A DNA stretch of 35,606 bases. Source: an uncultured Saprospiraceae bacterium. Lineage in GTDB: Bacteria > Bacteroidota > Bacteroidia > Chitinophagales > Saprospiraceae. The position numbers and the translations under genes were made by a program. The stretch spans positions 1-35,606 of the forward strand of contig CALDTK010000279.1 of the NCBI GenBank assembly GCA_937924035.1. The letters run 5' to 3'. A model generated the notes under the pieces. That model worked only from the letters and a program-made list of their open reading frames with translations. It did no database searches and was not told where the DNA came from. This document shows, piece after piece, positions 26,665 through 34,335 of this stretch (within the stretch, counting starts at the first letter, position 1; each line of letters begins with the position of its first letter).

Positions 26665-27069
26665 ATGGGACTCAAAAAACGAAGCAAGGTGACGGCACTT
26701 TTCAATATGTCTAGCCTTACTGATATCATTTTTCTGCTTCTGATCTTTTTCATGTTGACCAGTTCGCTGGTAGCTCCAAATGCCCTCAACCTCAAGTTAC
26801 CAGGTCAATCCAACGCAAATACGCCTCCGAGCGATAAAAATATCGACGCGGTAATTGTATACAACGATTGCTCTTTCACTTTTAATGGCGAAAAGAAAAC
26901 GGCAGGCTCACTAGAGACGACCCTTCGACAAAAAGCACGTGCCGAACGGAACTACACAGTTACCATCGCGTATCGTACGAAGACCCCAACGGAATGCGTT
27001 GTTACAGCGATGGACATCTCCCGCCGACTAAGTATCAATGGCATATTAGTGTCTCCCAAAGCACGTTAA
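26665..27069 (+). CDS. exbD: ExbD/TolR biopolymer transport protein, second copy
   Basis: A 134-residue paralogue of the preceding gene with the same N terminus and helix (M-S-S-L-T-D-I-I-F with Asp20) but its own periplasmic domain. That domain contains C68 and C111 (N-D-C-S-F and T-E-C-V-V), which are absent from the first copy and may form a disulfide. Tandem ExbD pairs are common in Bacteroidota TonB loci; a mixed ExbD dimer in the ExbB pentamer pore is plausible but inferred. ATG start at 26665; 48 bases separate it from the tonB gene. Confidence 0.92.
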   Translation: MGLKKRSKVTALFNMSSLTDIIFLLLIFFMLTSSLVAPNALNLKLPGQSNANTPPSDKNIDAVIVYNDCSFTFNGEKKTAGSLETTLRQKARAERNYTVTIAYRTKTPTECVVTAMDISRRLSINGILVSPKAR

Positions 27070-27117
27070 TCTGGCCATGATATACATGGAACGGCTGTTG
27101 TAAACGTTAAACACATC

Positions 27118-28140
27118 ATGGAATACATAATCCCACAGTTTGAGGAACGATACAAGAAGCGCAGTGCAGCGATCTCGCTAACGATCTGGTTGATACTTCT
27201 CATTCTTTTGCTCCTCCCGTTGTTCCATTATCCAACACCACCTCCTGGTCAAGAAGGAATAACCGTCAATCTCGGAATGATCGACGTAGGTCAAGGCGAT
27301 GAAAATGCCGCAGCCGCTGCAGCTCCAATAGCTGAAGTTTCAGAAGCTCCGGCTGCTGTTGAAGAAGAAGTAATTCCGGAACCAGAACCTGAGCCGGAAA
27401 TCGTAGAAGCAGTTACGCCAACGCCAACACCTGAGCCAGAAATTGAGCCTGTTCCCGAACCAGTTGCACAACCTGATCCTGAAATACTGCGTCAAGAGCA
27501 AGCCGCTATTGCTCTACGTAAACGAGCAGAAGCCAAAGCCAAAGCAGATCAACAACTAGCAATAACGCAAGCCAGAGAAGAGGCTCAGCGTAAAGCTGCT
27601 GCCGATGCTAAAAAGCAAGCACAAGAAGAAGCTAAACGGAAAGCTGCCGCGGAGGCAAAACGGGTGGCAGATGCGAAAGCCGCCGCCGCTGCGAAAGCTG
27701 CCGCTGATGCCGCGAAGGCAAAAGCAATCCGTGATGGAATGTCTGGCCTTTTCAACGGAGGAGAAGGATCGGGAGGTGGAAAAGGAAATACTGGAACATC
27801 AGGTAATCAAGGCGATCCAAACGGTGATCCTAATGCGGACAGACTCACTGGACTTAGTTCTGGAGGTACTGGAAATGTAGGCGGTGGACTCGCAGGACGA
27901 GGAGTACTTTCAAGCCCTAAATTGAGCGATAATTCGCAGCGCAAGGGTAGAGTAGTCGTGAAAGTTTGTGTCGGTTCTGATGGTCGTGTTACTTCAGCAA
28001 AATACACTCAGCTAGGATCGAGTACGACCGATCCTGTGTTGACTAGACTAGCAGTTGAAAACGCGAAGAACTATCGCTTCAGTAGCAGTTCTGCCTCAAG
28101 TCAGTGCGGGAATATTACCTATGATTTTGTGGTGAAGTAG
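27118..28140 (+). CDS. tonB: Energy transducer TonB (TolA-like linker)
   Basis: A 340-residue protein with a membrane anchor at about 20-38 (L-T-I-W-L-I-L-L-I-L-L-L-L-P), a Pro/Glu-rich spacer (about 85-122, P-E-P-E-P-E repeats), an Ala/Lys/Arg-rich helical stretch (about 125-205) like that of TolA, a Gly-rich segment (about 210-262), and a C-terminal TonB-type domain (about 275-340: K-G-R-V-V-V-K-V-C-V-G-S-D-G-R-V). It transmits the ExbB-ExbD motor's force to outer-membrane TonB-dependent receptors. The long helical linker would suit a wide or crowded periplasm. No receptor gene is in the window. ATG at 27118. TolA-like function is the alternative given the linker, but the C-terminal domain reads as TonB. 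Confidence 0.88.
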   Translation: MEYIIPQFEERYKKRSAAISLTIWLILLILLLLPLFHYPTPPPGQEGITVNLGMIDVGQGDENAAAAAAPIAEVSEAPAAVEEEVIPEPEPEPEIVEAVTPTPTPEPEIEPVPEPVAQPDPEILRQEQAAIALRKRAEAKAKADQQLAITQAREEAQRKAAADAKKQAQEEAKRKAAAEAKRVADAKAAAAAKAAADAAKAKAIRDGMSGLFNGGEGSGGGKGNTGTSGNQGDPNGDPNADRLTGLSSGGTGNVGGGLAGRGVLSSPKLSDNSQRKGRVVVKVCVGSDGRVTSAKYTQLGSSTTDPVLTRLAVENAKNYRFSSSSASSQCGNITYDFVVK

Positions 28141-28477
28141 TAGTTGTCTCGACCGTAGCACGGCATATGATCTTACGCTTTAGCGATTTTGAGGACTGAG
28201 CGTGCAAAGCGGAGAAATCTGTAGATAAATACAATTACCTTCAATTTATACCGCCGCGATAAATCGCAAGCTACGTCCGTGCCCCGTGCAAACACGTGGG
28301 TCTTAGCTCTGCTCGACAATCGCTTGCTACGCGGCTCACCTTCGAGACGCCCTAACAACTGCGCTGGCTGTAGCCTTGCATCGTAGCCGCGTAGCGTGCG
28401 TCGCTCGGAGGTAGTATGCGGATTTTCGCGACGGTATTCAACGTTCCACGTCTCAAATAAAAGCTAGCTTCAACCCT
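28141..28477. other. GC-rich structured non-coding stretch (337 nt)
   Basis: It lies between tonB and folC. The middle (about 28240-28430) is richer in G+C than its surroundings and full of inverted repeats, including a perfect 11-bp pair. A 61-codon minus-strand frame (28173-28358) crosses it, but the Arg/Ser-rich product looks like read-through of a repeat rather than a protein. It could be a dispersed intergenic repeat, a MITE-like remnant or a structured RNA. No terminator with a T-run for tonB is seen. Confidence 0.5.
28321..28400. repeat. Large inverted repeat in the tonB-folC gap
   Basis: GCTACGCGGCT (28326-28336) and AGCCGCGTAGC (28385-28395) are perfect complements. Three more pairs are possible outside (CGC 28321-28323 with GCG 28398-28400), and the loop is 48 bases. 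No T-run follows, so it is not a normal terminator. Imperfect GC-rich pairings just upstream (about 28275-28300) add further structure. Confidence 0.75.
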
Positions 28478-29812
28478 GTGAAACGCAGCTACTCCAAAAC
28501 AGTCGATTTCCTGTTCTCAATTCTCCCGATGTACCAACGCACGGGACAGTTTGCTGGCAAAATCGACTTGTCAAAGACGCTTCGACTTTTAGAAGCTCTA
28601 GGGAATCCGCATCAACGATTGCGTGTCGTCCATGTGGCTGGAACCAACGGAAAGGGTAGTGTTAGCCACGCGCTTGCATCAATGCTCACGGCCTCAGGAA
28701 AACGTACTGCCTTGTACACTAGCCCGCATTATGTCGATTATCGTGAACGAATTCGTATCGATGGTGAGAAGGTCTCAGAGCAATATGTCATTGACTTTGT
28801 AGCTCAATATGAAGCATTGATTAAGGAGATTGATGCCTCTTTTTTTGAGTTTACAGTTGCGATGGCCTTCGCCTATTTTGCTGAGCAAGAAGTTGACTTT
28901 GCCGTCATTGAAGTTGGCATGGGTGGAAGGCTCGATAGCACAAATGTTGTCAATCCATTGCTAAGCGTAATCACTAATATTGGCTTTGATCATACGGAGG
29001 TGCTAGGTGACACCCTGCCCAAGATTGCTGCCGAAAAAGCTGGAATTATCAAAGCGAATCGTCCGGTAATGATCGGTGAATATCAGCGTGAAACCTGGTC
29101 CGTGTTCCGGAAGAAAGCCTTTCAAGAAAACGCTCCAATCTATCTCGCTGAAGATGTGATTGACCTCAAGCAAAGTGCAAGCACTACGCTCGTTTTCGAT
29201 ATAGATCACCCTTTTAGTCTAAGTACTCGTAAGTTGGATCTGCGCGGTCCGTTTGGGTTGCTAAACCTTCGTACTGCGCTTGCCGCATATCAGGTTTTGG
29301 CGAAAGCCGAACGAGGTAATGCAAATCAGCCAACAACCTCAGCTACTGCTCTTTTGTCTAAGCTCTCAATGGTTGCAAGTGCGCTCACAAAAATGTCAAA
29401 GCTCTCGGGTTATCGGGGGCGCTTTTTTACGCTTTCGCAAAACCCAACCGTTTTAGCTGACGCAGGTCATAACGCTGATGCCTGGAAGGTTATCGGACCT
29501 GAAATTGCTAATCAGACGAAGGGGGCGCTTCATGTTGTTTGTGGCTTTGTTAGCGGCAAAAGTCCTCTTCCTTTCTTTGCTGCGTTTCCGCAAAACACAA
29601 GTTTTTATCTTGGTGACATGTCTATTCCAAGGAATCGTCCAGTTGCCGAAACGTTGAGCTTACTTGAGTCGGCTTACCAGCCGTCAACATTTGATTCTAT
29701 AGCAGCTGCATTTGAAGCGGCAAGAGCAGCAGCAAAAGCTGATGACCTCCTCTTTGTAGGTGGAAGTACGTTTGTCGTTGGTGAACTCTTTGATCACCTT
29801 AACTTGGGCTAA
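28478..29812 (+). CDS. folC: Folylpolyglutamate/dihydrofolate synthase FolC
   Basis: A 444-residue Mur-ligase-family enzyme that adds glutamate to dihydropteroate and folates using ATP. Diagnostic features: N-terminal L-P-M-Y-Q-R-T-G segment, P-loop G-T-N-G-K-G-S at 55-61, Y-T-S-P-H then F/Y-R-E-R-I-R-I-D-G, G-M-G-G-R-L-D-S-T-N, G-F-D-H-T-E-V-L-G-D-T, A-E-K-A-G-I-I-K, and D-A-G-H-N in the C-terminal domain. The start is GTG at 28478; the family N terminus aligns right after it and no ATG precedes. The stop overlaps the next gene's ATG by one base (TAATG), so translation is probably coupled. Confidence 0.95.
   Translation: MKRSYSKTVDFLFSILPMYQRTGQFAGKIDLSKTLRLLEALGNPHQRLRVVHVAGTNGKGSVSHALASMLTASGKRTALYTSPHYVDYRERIRIDGEKVSEQYVIDFVAQYEALIKEIDASFFEFTVAMAFAYFAEQEVDFAVIEVGMGGRLDSTNVVNPLLSVITNIGFDHTEVLGDTLPKIAAEKAGIIKANRPVMIGEYQRETWSVFRKKAFQENAPIYLAEDVIDLKQSASTTLVFDIDHPFSLSTRKLDLRGPFGLLNLRTALAAYQVLAKAERGNANQPTTSATALLSKLSMVASALTKMSKLSGYRGRFFTLSQNPTVLADAGHNADAWKVIGPEIANQTKGALHVVCGFVSGKSPLPFFAAFPQNTSFYLGDMSIPRNRPVAETLSLLESAYQPSTFDSIAAAFEAARAAAKADDLLFVGGSTFVVGELFDHLNLG
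29294..29307 (+). repeat. Copy of 14-base interspersed word GTTTTGGCGWAAGC
   Basis: Exact match, A variant. Inside folC in a different reading frame from the copies above, coding V-L-A-K-A. Confidence 0.7.
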
Positions 29813-30507
29813 TGCTACGCACCTTTCTTGAGCACGTATTTCAAAGTATTCAGCGCTATTGGCAGCTTTATCTGCTCCTTGTAGTCAGCTTGTTCTTTCT
29901 GATGCGCCTGCACTGGTCATTTCGGGTTCTAGCTGCAACAGTCTTCGTTTTTGCTGCACTTGTGGCGATACTTGGTGCTATTGTGGCAGTGATCGATTCA
30001 ATATCAGGTAGCAATGCTGAACCTGCATTTTTGCACAACATCACCGAGCGTGCAGACATGACGCGAGTTCGCATTGCAGATTTACGAACTGAAGCACGAG
30101 AAATTGAAGCGAAAATTGAGGAGTTAACCCATCTCTCAGGGCGCGAAGAGATTCCCTCAGGAGGCCAGCTAGGCAAGAGAATCACGTTGTTGCACGGCTA
30201 CAGAGAGGAATTGTCATTACGCCAGGCGAAGATCGATTTCTATACCCGAAGCCTAGAAACGTTGAACAATTTAGACTACAAATGGCGACAAGAGCAACGG
30301 CTCAATGAGCTTCAGTCGGGCTTAGAAAAGCTTCGTACCCCATCGAGTAGAGAAGAGCAAGCTCAAATACGTGCACTTAAAAAAGACCTTGCACGAGAGC
30401 AAGATTTACTCAAGTCGTACAAACAGCTGAGTAAGCGGCTCGACAAATCTGAGAGTTTGGAAAATGCTCAATCGTTGCGAAAAGAGCTCGAACGCCTTTT
30501 GAACTAG
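29812..30507 (+). CDS. Membrane protein with coiled-coil domain
   Basis: A 231-residue protein that I do not assign to a family. Two adjacent hydrophobic segments (about 19-34 and 37-60) form a membrane hairpin; from about residue 80 to the end it is highly charged, rich in Glu, Arg, Lys, Leu and Gln, with heptad-like spacing that predicts one or two long coiled coils. The start ATG overlaps the folC stop by one base, so the two are co-translated. Its 3' end overlaps the convergent thioredoxin-like gene by 4 bases. The arrangement suggests an inner-membrane protein with a cytoplasmic coiled coil; the link to folate metabolism is only positional. Confidence 0.8.
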   Translation: MLRTFLEHVFQSIQRYWQLYLLLVVSLFFLMRLHWSFRVLAATVFVFAALVAILGAIVAVIDSISGSNAEPAFLHNITERADMTRVRIADLRTEAREIEAKIEELTHLSGREEIPSGGQLGKRITLLHGYREELSLRQAKIDFYTRSLETLNNLDYKWRQEQRLNELQSGLEKLRTPSSREEQAQIRALKKDLAREQDLLKSYKQLSKRLDKSESLENAQSLRKELERLLN

Positions 30508-31100
30508 TTTTCTGCGCTATCTGCTTCACCATTCGCATACTTCAATTCTTGAAGCATTTTGTCGGGAGCCTTGTAGCCAGCACTAATCATTATGCGCTCC
30601 ATGTCTCCATTGAAGTAGACTACACTCGGATATGAAAGACGATTGTCGAGTAAAGAGGCAGCAAGTGCATGTACACCACGCTTTCCGTTTTGCTTGTAAG
30701 AGAAAGTATTGCCGTCGTAAACGATATCCTCACGTTGTTCGGCATTAAACTTCACTGCGTAGTAATTCTTAGCGATGTAAGCTTCTACTTTAGGGTCTTT
30801 AAAGGTAGTTGCGTCCATACGCTTGCACCACCCACACCAGTCAGTGTAAACGTCTACTACGAGTTTTTTAGGGTTAGCCTTATTCGCAGCTACTGCTTCT
30901 TCCCAAGTCATCCAATTAATTTCTTCAGCTTCAGAAGAGAGAACTGTTGACGTTTCAGCCTGTGCAGGAGCATCCAAAATGGTGCTCATCATGCCTGCCT
31001 GCGTTGCTCCAGTTGATGCCATGGGTGTGTTGACTTGCCAATAGCAAAGCCCGAATCCAATAAGTGCGACAAGTCCGAAAATGACGGTTCTGTTGTTCAT
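30504..31100 (-). CDS. Thioredoxin-like protein, membrane-anchored
   Basis: A 198-residue protein with an N-terminal hydrophobic segment (about 6-22) acting as signal anchor or signal peptide, a low-complexity linker (about 25-60), then a thioredoxin fold. The redox motif is C89-G-W-C92 in Y-T-D-W-C-G-W-C-K-R-M-D, a motif of the Thioredoxin_7/DUF255-like group, with the expected cis-proline Pro158 in L-S-Y-P-S-V. Likely a periplasmic thiol-disulfide oxidoreductase. ATG 31100 was preferred; GTG 31115 would add five residues. It may help the numerous disulfides of exported proteins, but that is inference. It is divergent from the FKBP gene and overlaps its convergent neighbour by 4 bases. Confidence 0.88.
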   Translation of the reverse strand: MNNRTVIFGLVALIGFGLCYWQVNTPMASTGATQAGMMSTILDAPAQAETSTVLSSEAEEINWMTWEEAVAANKANPKKLVVDVYTDWCGWCKRMDATTFKDPKVEAYIAKNYYAVKFNAEQREDIVYDGNTFSYKQNGKRGVHALAASLLDNRLSYPSVVYFNGDMERIMISAGYKAPDKMLQELKYANGEADSAEN

Positions 31101-31253
31101 AATGCGAGATTTCACTCTACAATATGCAGTATTTTAAGCAAATAAGCTTAACGGCAGCGTAGAAATTGACGAACAGTGGAGTTAACATCGCGTTATGCAA
31201 TGAAGGAGTGCGTCCTGGTGTTACATTCGCGAACTCAAAAAAAACAGCCAGCC

Positions 31254-31895
31254 ATGAAGCTAGCATTTCTCTTAGTTGCGGCACTTTCGCCGCTTATCTC
31301 TTTTGCCCAAATGGATTCACTATCCCACTCTCTAGGAATTGTACTCGCCAAGAACGTACAACAGCAAGGTCTCCCAGTTACAGACCTTGATGCTTTTAAT
31401 GCAGGTTTCAAGCATGCTATGACCACTGATGTATCTCCAGCAGAGGTTCAAAAAGCTCAAATGGCGATCCAAGCGCATATGGAGCAAGCTCAAGCACAAA
31501 AGAGCGTAGCTGCAAAGAGCGAAGGCATAGCCTTCCTCAAGACCAACGGTGCTCGCCCAGAAGTAACGACTACTGCAAGTGGACTTCAGTATGAAGTTCT
31601 GCAAGAAGGAGAAGGAGCGAATCCAACTGCAACCGATAAAGTAACCGTACACTATACCGGAAAGAATCTCGACGGTAGCGTATTTGATTCAAGTGTTGAG
31701 CGTGGACAGCCAGCTACATTCCCGCTTAACGGGGTGATCGCAGGTTGGACTGAAGGTGTTCAACTCATGAAGCCAGGTGCAAAGTATCGTTTCTACATTC
31801 CAAGTGAACTCGCCTATGGCGATCGTGGAGCTGGTGCTGACATCGCTCCAGGTGCAACACTCATGTTCGACGTCGAATTGATTTCTATCAATTAA
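31254..31895 (+). CDS. FKBP-type peptidyl-prolyl cis-trans isomerase
   Basis: A 213-residue protein with a signal peptide (M-K-L-A-F-L-L-V-A-A-L...S-F-A-Q, about 19 residues), an N-terminal helical dimerisation region (about 20-90) as in FkpA/Mip proteins, and a C-terminal FKBP domain (about 100-213): V-H-Y-T-G, V-F-D-S-S, G-W-T-E-G-V-Q-L-M, Y-G-D-R-G-A-G and F-D-V-E-L. It catalyses proline isomerisation and assists folding of exported proteins in the periplasm or at the outer membrane. ATG 31254 starts the signal peptide; a GTG at 31176 would place 26 extra residues in front and spoil it. A terminator follows 29 bases after the stop. Confidence 0.93.
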   Translation: MKLAFLLVAALSPLISFAQMDSLSHSLGIVLAKNVQQQGLPVTDLDAFNAGFKHAMTTDVSPAEVQKAQMAIQAHMEQAQAQKSVAAKSEGIAFLKTNGARPEVTTTASGLQYEVLQEGEGANPTATDKVTVHYTGKNLDGSVFDSSVERGQPATFPLNGVIAGWTEGVQLMKPGAKYRFYIPSELAYGDRGAGADIAPGATLMFDVELISIN

Positions 31896-31924
31896 TCGAA
31901 CGACAAATTTTCATATTTAAGAAT

Positions 31925-31959
31925 TGGGATGCGGGACTTAGGTTGCGCATCCCATTTTT
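31925..31959 (+). terminator. Terminator of FKBP isomerase gene
   Basis: A 9-bp perfect stem (TGGGATGCG 31925-31933 with CGCATCCCA 31946-31954) with a 12-base loop is followed by five T's (31955-31959). Confidence 0.9.
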
Positions 31960-31995
31960 CATTTAGTCTCTATATCCAGCAAGATTACTGGTCCG

Positions 31996-32096
31996 CAGGT
32001 AGTATGGGCCTACTTGAGAATACTCCTACAAGGAGTACTTTTCTCTTACGGATTTTTCTATGCTAGGAAAGATTCTTCCCGCGAACCAGTGGTTCG
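31996..32096 (+). promoter_or_regulatory. Three consecutive hairpins in the trmD leader
   Basis: Within the 182 bases between the FKBP terminator and trmD there are three hairpins: CAGGTAG/CTACTTG (31996-32002, 32010-32016, one G-U), TACTCCT/AGGAGTA with a 3-base loop (32021-32027, 32031-32037) extendable by GAGAA/TTCTC, and CGAACC/GGTTCG with a 3-base loop (32082-32087, 32091-32096). The second contains AGGAG, a sequence that could mask or mimic a ribosome site. This may be a structured 5' leader; no known riboswitch is recognised. Confidence 0.4.
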
Positions 32097-32141
32097 GCAG
32101 GACAAATATTATGTCCCACATTTCAAATCTCACATCCGACT

Positions 32142-32819
32142 ATGAGAATCGACATCATCACCGTTCAGCCTCAGCTTCTTGAAGGTCCCTTTTCGCATTC
32201 GATTATGAAGCGTGCACAGGACAAAGGCTTGCTCGAAGTGCATGTACACGATCTCCGACCTTATGGAACAGGTAAGTACAAGCAGATAGACGATTATGCC
32301 TTTGGCGGTGGAGCTGGTATGGTAATGCAGATGGAGCCTTTAGTCACCTTGACTGAAGAGCTACAAGCGGAACGTACTTATGATGAGATTATCTACCTCA
32401 CTCCAGATGGTGAGCAGCTTGCTCAGTCTCGTTGTAATGGTCTCAGCTTACGCCAAAACCTATTAATGGTTTGTGGTCACTACAAAGGTATCGACCAACG
32501 ATACAGGGATCATTTCGTCACCTTAGAGATCAGCATTGGAGATTACGTGCTCAGTGGAGGCGAATTGGCTGCGGCTGTACTTGTAGACAGCTTAGGAAGA
32601 CTTTTGCCTGGCGTGCTCGGCGATGAGACTAGCGCACTTACGGACAGCTTTCAAGATGGCTTGCTCGCACCTCCAGTCTATACTCGACCAAAGTCCTATC
32701 GCGGATGGGAAGTACCTGACATCCTGCTCAGTGGCCACGAGGCAAAGATTGAACAGTGGCGCTACGATCAAGCAATGGAACGGACCAAGACCCGCAGGCC
32801 TGACCTACTAGAGGATTAG
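32142..32819 (+). CDS. trmD: tRNA (guanine37-N1)-methyltransferase TrmD
   Basis: A 225-residue SPOUT methyltransferase that methylates N1 of G37 next to the anticodon, preventing frameshifting. Family signatures are complete: M-R-I-D-I-I-T at the start, [13 protein letters not shown], the trefoil-knot SAM site [10 protein letters not shown] and [10 protein letters not shown], and the C-terminal [15 protein letters not shown] at 32142. Unlike the rpsP-rimM-trmD-rplS arrangement of many bacteria it stands alone here, with its own hairpin-rich leader. It contains one copy of the 14-base word (32446-32459, coding S-L-R-Q-N). Confidence 0.96.
   Translation: MRIDIITVQPQLLEGPFSHSIMKRAQDKGLLEVHVHDLRPYGTGKYKQIDDYAFGGGAGMVMQMEPLVTLTEELQAERTYDEIIYLTPDGEQLAQSRCNGLSLRQNLLMVCGHYKGIDQRYRDHFVTLEISIGDYVLSGGELAAAVLVDSLGRLLPGVLGDETSALTDSFQDGLLAPPVYTRPKSYRGWEVPDILLSGHEAKIEQWRYDQAMERTKTRRPDLLED
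32446..32459 (-). repeat. Copy of 14-base interspersed word GTTTTGGCGWAAGC
   Basis: Exact match on the minus strand (plus reads GCTTACGCCAAAAC, T variant). Inside trmD, coding S-L-R-Q-N. Confidence 0.7.
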
Positions 32820-32837
32820 AAATCTCTTCGAGATTTT
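32820..32837. terminator. Short hairpin between convergent trmD and flippase
   Basis: AAATCTC (32820-32826) and GAGATTT (32830-32836) form a 7-bp stem with a TTC loop immediately after the trmD stop. The T-run is short (four T's, 32834-32837), so this is a weak terminator candidate for trmD and perhaps for the convergent flippase gene. Confidence 0.4.
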
Positions 32838-32847
32838 GCGCAGGGAA

Positions 32848-34329
32848 CTAGGAAGGTGAAATCTTCGACATCGTCATTTTCATAAGCTTCTTCGCTTCGG
32901 GACTAGGTGCACGTAACCAAACGTACGCTCCGAGAAGAACAGTGAGCAAGCCACCTCTCCAAAGAATGTCAATCCACCAGATGTCAAGCAGAGGCAAATT
33001 GTAGACGAGGACCGTACAGAGAAGAATAATGAAAGCGATCTCGTAGGTGGTTTTGCCGAAAGGCCAAATCTTAAACGTAAAGCCAGCAAAGAGAACCTTA
33101 GCGAGGTTATATAAAGTCAAGGATAACAAAGTGGCTAAGCCTGCACCTTCGATGCCGTATTTCGGTACTAGCCAAATATTAAGTAGTATACCAACGACCG
33201 CGAGAATGAGAATGGCGATAAGATTAAATTTATATTTTTTCGAATAGGTGATGACGTGTTCATTCACAGAGGTTGAAGCGTCAATCCACCTTGCTATTCC
33301 AAGAAATACAAATGCTACAAAGGCCCCAGAAAGAACTTCAGGTTTGGCGGCGATTTGAGCGACACTCGCAAAGCAAACGATAATCCCGCCAAGCAAGTAG
33401 CCACTAATTAGGACCATGTTGTCGCATGATCGGCGATAAAGATTCCTGATGGTGTCCTTGTCATTTTTTGCCCACGCCTCACTGATTTGCGGACCAACGA
33501 CACTAGCAAGGTTAGTATACGGTTTTGCTATAACTTCAGACATGAACAGAGCTATCGCATACTGGCCTGCTGCGGCTAAATCCAAGTAGGCAGCGACCAT
33601 TAGTACGTCTATGCGAAACGCTAGCGTTCTACCTAGCATACCTGCAATCCCATAGCTCCCAAAAGAAGCCATTCCCTTCCACTTACTGGTTACTCCTTTC
33701 GTAGGTTTTCCAATTTTTAATTCCCCTAATGCGTACAAGTAGTACCCCATCGCTATCGCAACAAATGAGTAATGAATCAGCGTTCCTAGTACAACCCATT
33801 TTAAACTGATGAGCTTAAATAGATAAAGAGCTAAAAGACTTGGAAGGGTTAGCTTAAAGAGGAATTGTTCTAGTAATGTTGGGATAACTATTCTCCTGAA
33901 ATTACTGATATATTGAGCCATCACTTTTGTGAAGACCATCGCGATAACAAGGACGGGGAGAACCGCGAAATACTCTTTATATTCAATCGGTGTTTTCTTA
34001 GAAAACCAAGTCCATAGCCAATCCTGAATCAGAGGAGAGGCAACCAAATACAGTATGCAACCTCCTGAAGCTATGAGTAACAGTAAGCCTAAGAAGCCTC
34101 GCTTATCTTGCTCTTGATGCGAAAATTCTGGATAGTATCTCACGGCGAGTGAATAGCTTCCAAGCATCGCAAAAGGTAATATCGTTCCTGCCGCTGCTAT
34201 CAAGGTCTGAATGAGACCGTATTCCGTATCGAGTTGAGTGTACAGAAATAAGTTCGCCACCACGCCTACCACTACGCCCACATACTGGACGGCGGTACTT
34301 TTTAAGCCTTGGCGAATAACAACTCCCAT
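32848..34329 (-). CDS. Wzx-like polysaccharide flippase (MOP superfamily)
   Basis: A 493-residue integral membrane protein with about 12-14 hydrophobic segments spread over the whole length, in the pattern of the MOP-superfamily polysaccharide biosynthesis proteins that flip undecaprenyl-linked oligosaccharide units across the inner membrane. The first helix pair contains Q-Y-V-G-V-V-V-G and the motif Y-G-L-I-Q-T-L, as usual for the group. ATG at 34329. It is the last gene of a tightly packed minus-strand group, 6 bases after the family 2 glycosyltransferase, which supports a role in O-antigen, capsule or exopolysaccharide export. The substrate cannot be told from sequence. Confidence 0.87.
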   Translation of the reverse strand: MGVVIRQGLKSTAVQYVGVVVGVVANLFLYTQLDTEYGLIQTLIAAAGTILPFAMLGSYSLAVRYYPEFSHQEQDKRGFLGLLLLIASGGCILYLVASPLIQDWLWTWFSKKTPIEYKEYFAVLPVLVIAMVFTKVMAQYISNFRRIVIPTLLEQFLFKLTLPSLLALYLFKLISLKWVVLGTLIHYSFVAIAMGYYLYALGELKIGKPTKGVTSKWKGMASFGSYGIAGMLGRTLAFRIDVLMVAAYLDLAAAGQYAIALFMSEVIAKPYTNLASVVGPQISEAWAKNDKDTIRNLYRRSCDNMVLISGYLLGGIIVCFASVAQIAAKPEVLSGAFVAFVFLGIARWIDASTSVNEHVITYSKKYKFNLIAILILAVVGILLNIWLVPKYGIEGAGLATLLSLTLYNLAKVLFAGFTFKIWPFGKTTYEIAFIILLCTVLVYNLPLLDIWWIDILWRGGLLTVLLGAYVWLRAPSPEAKKLMKMTMSKISPS

Positions 34330-34335
34330 GTACTG

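Noticed and set aside
28173-28358. A 61-codon minus-strand frame in the tonB-folC gap
   Set aside because: The Arg/Ser-rich product overlaps inverted repeats; more likely a chance frame through a structured or repeated non-coding element.
31176-31253. Upstream GTG start for the FKBP isomerase
   Set aside because: It would bury the clear signal peptide that begins at ATG 31254 behind 26 residues.
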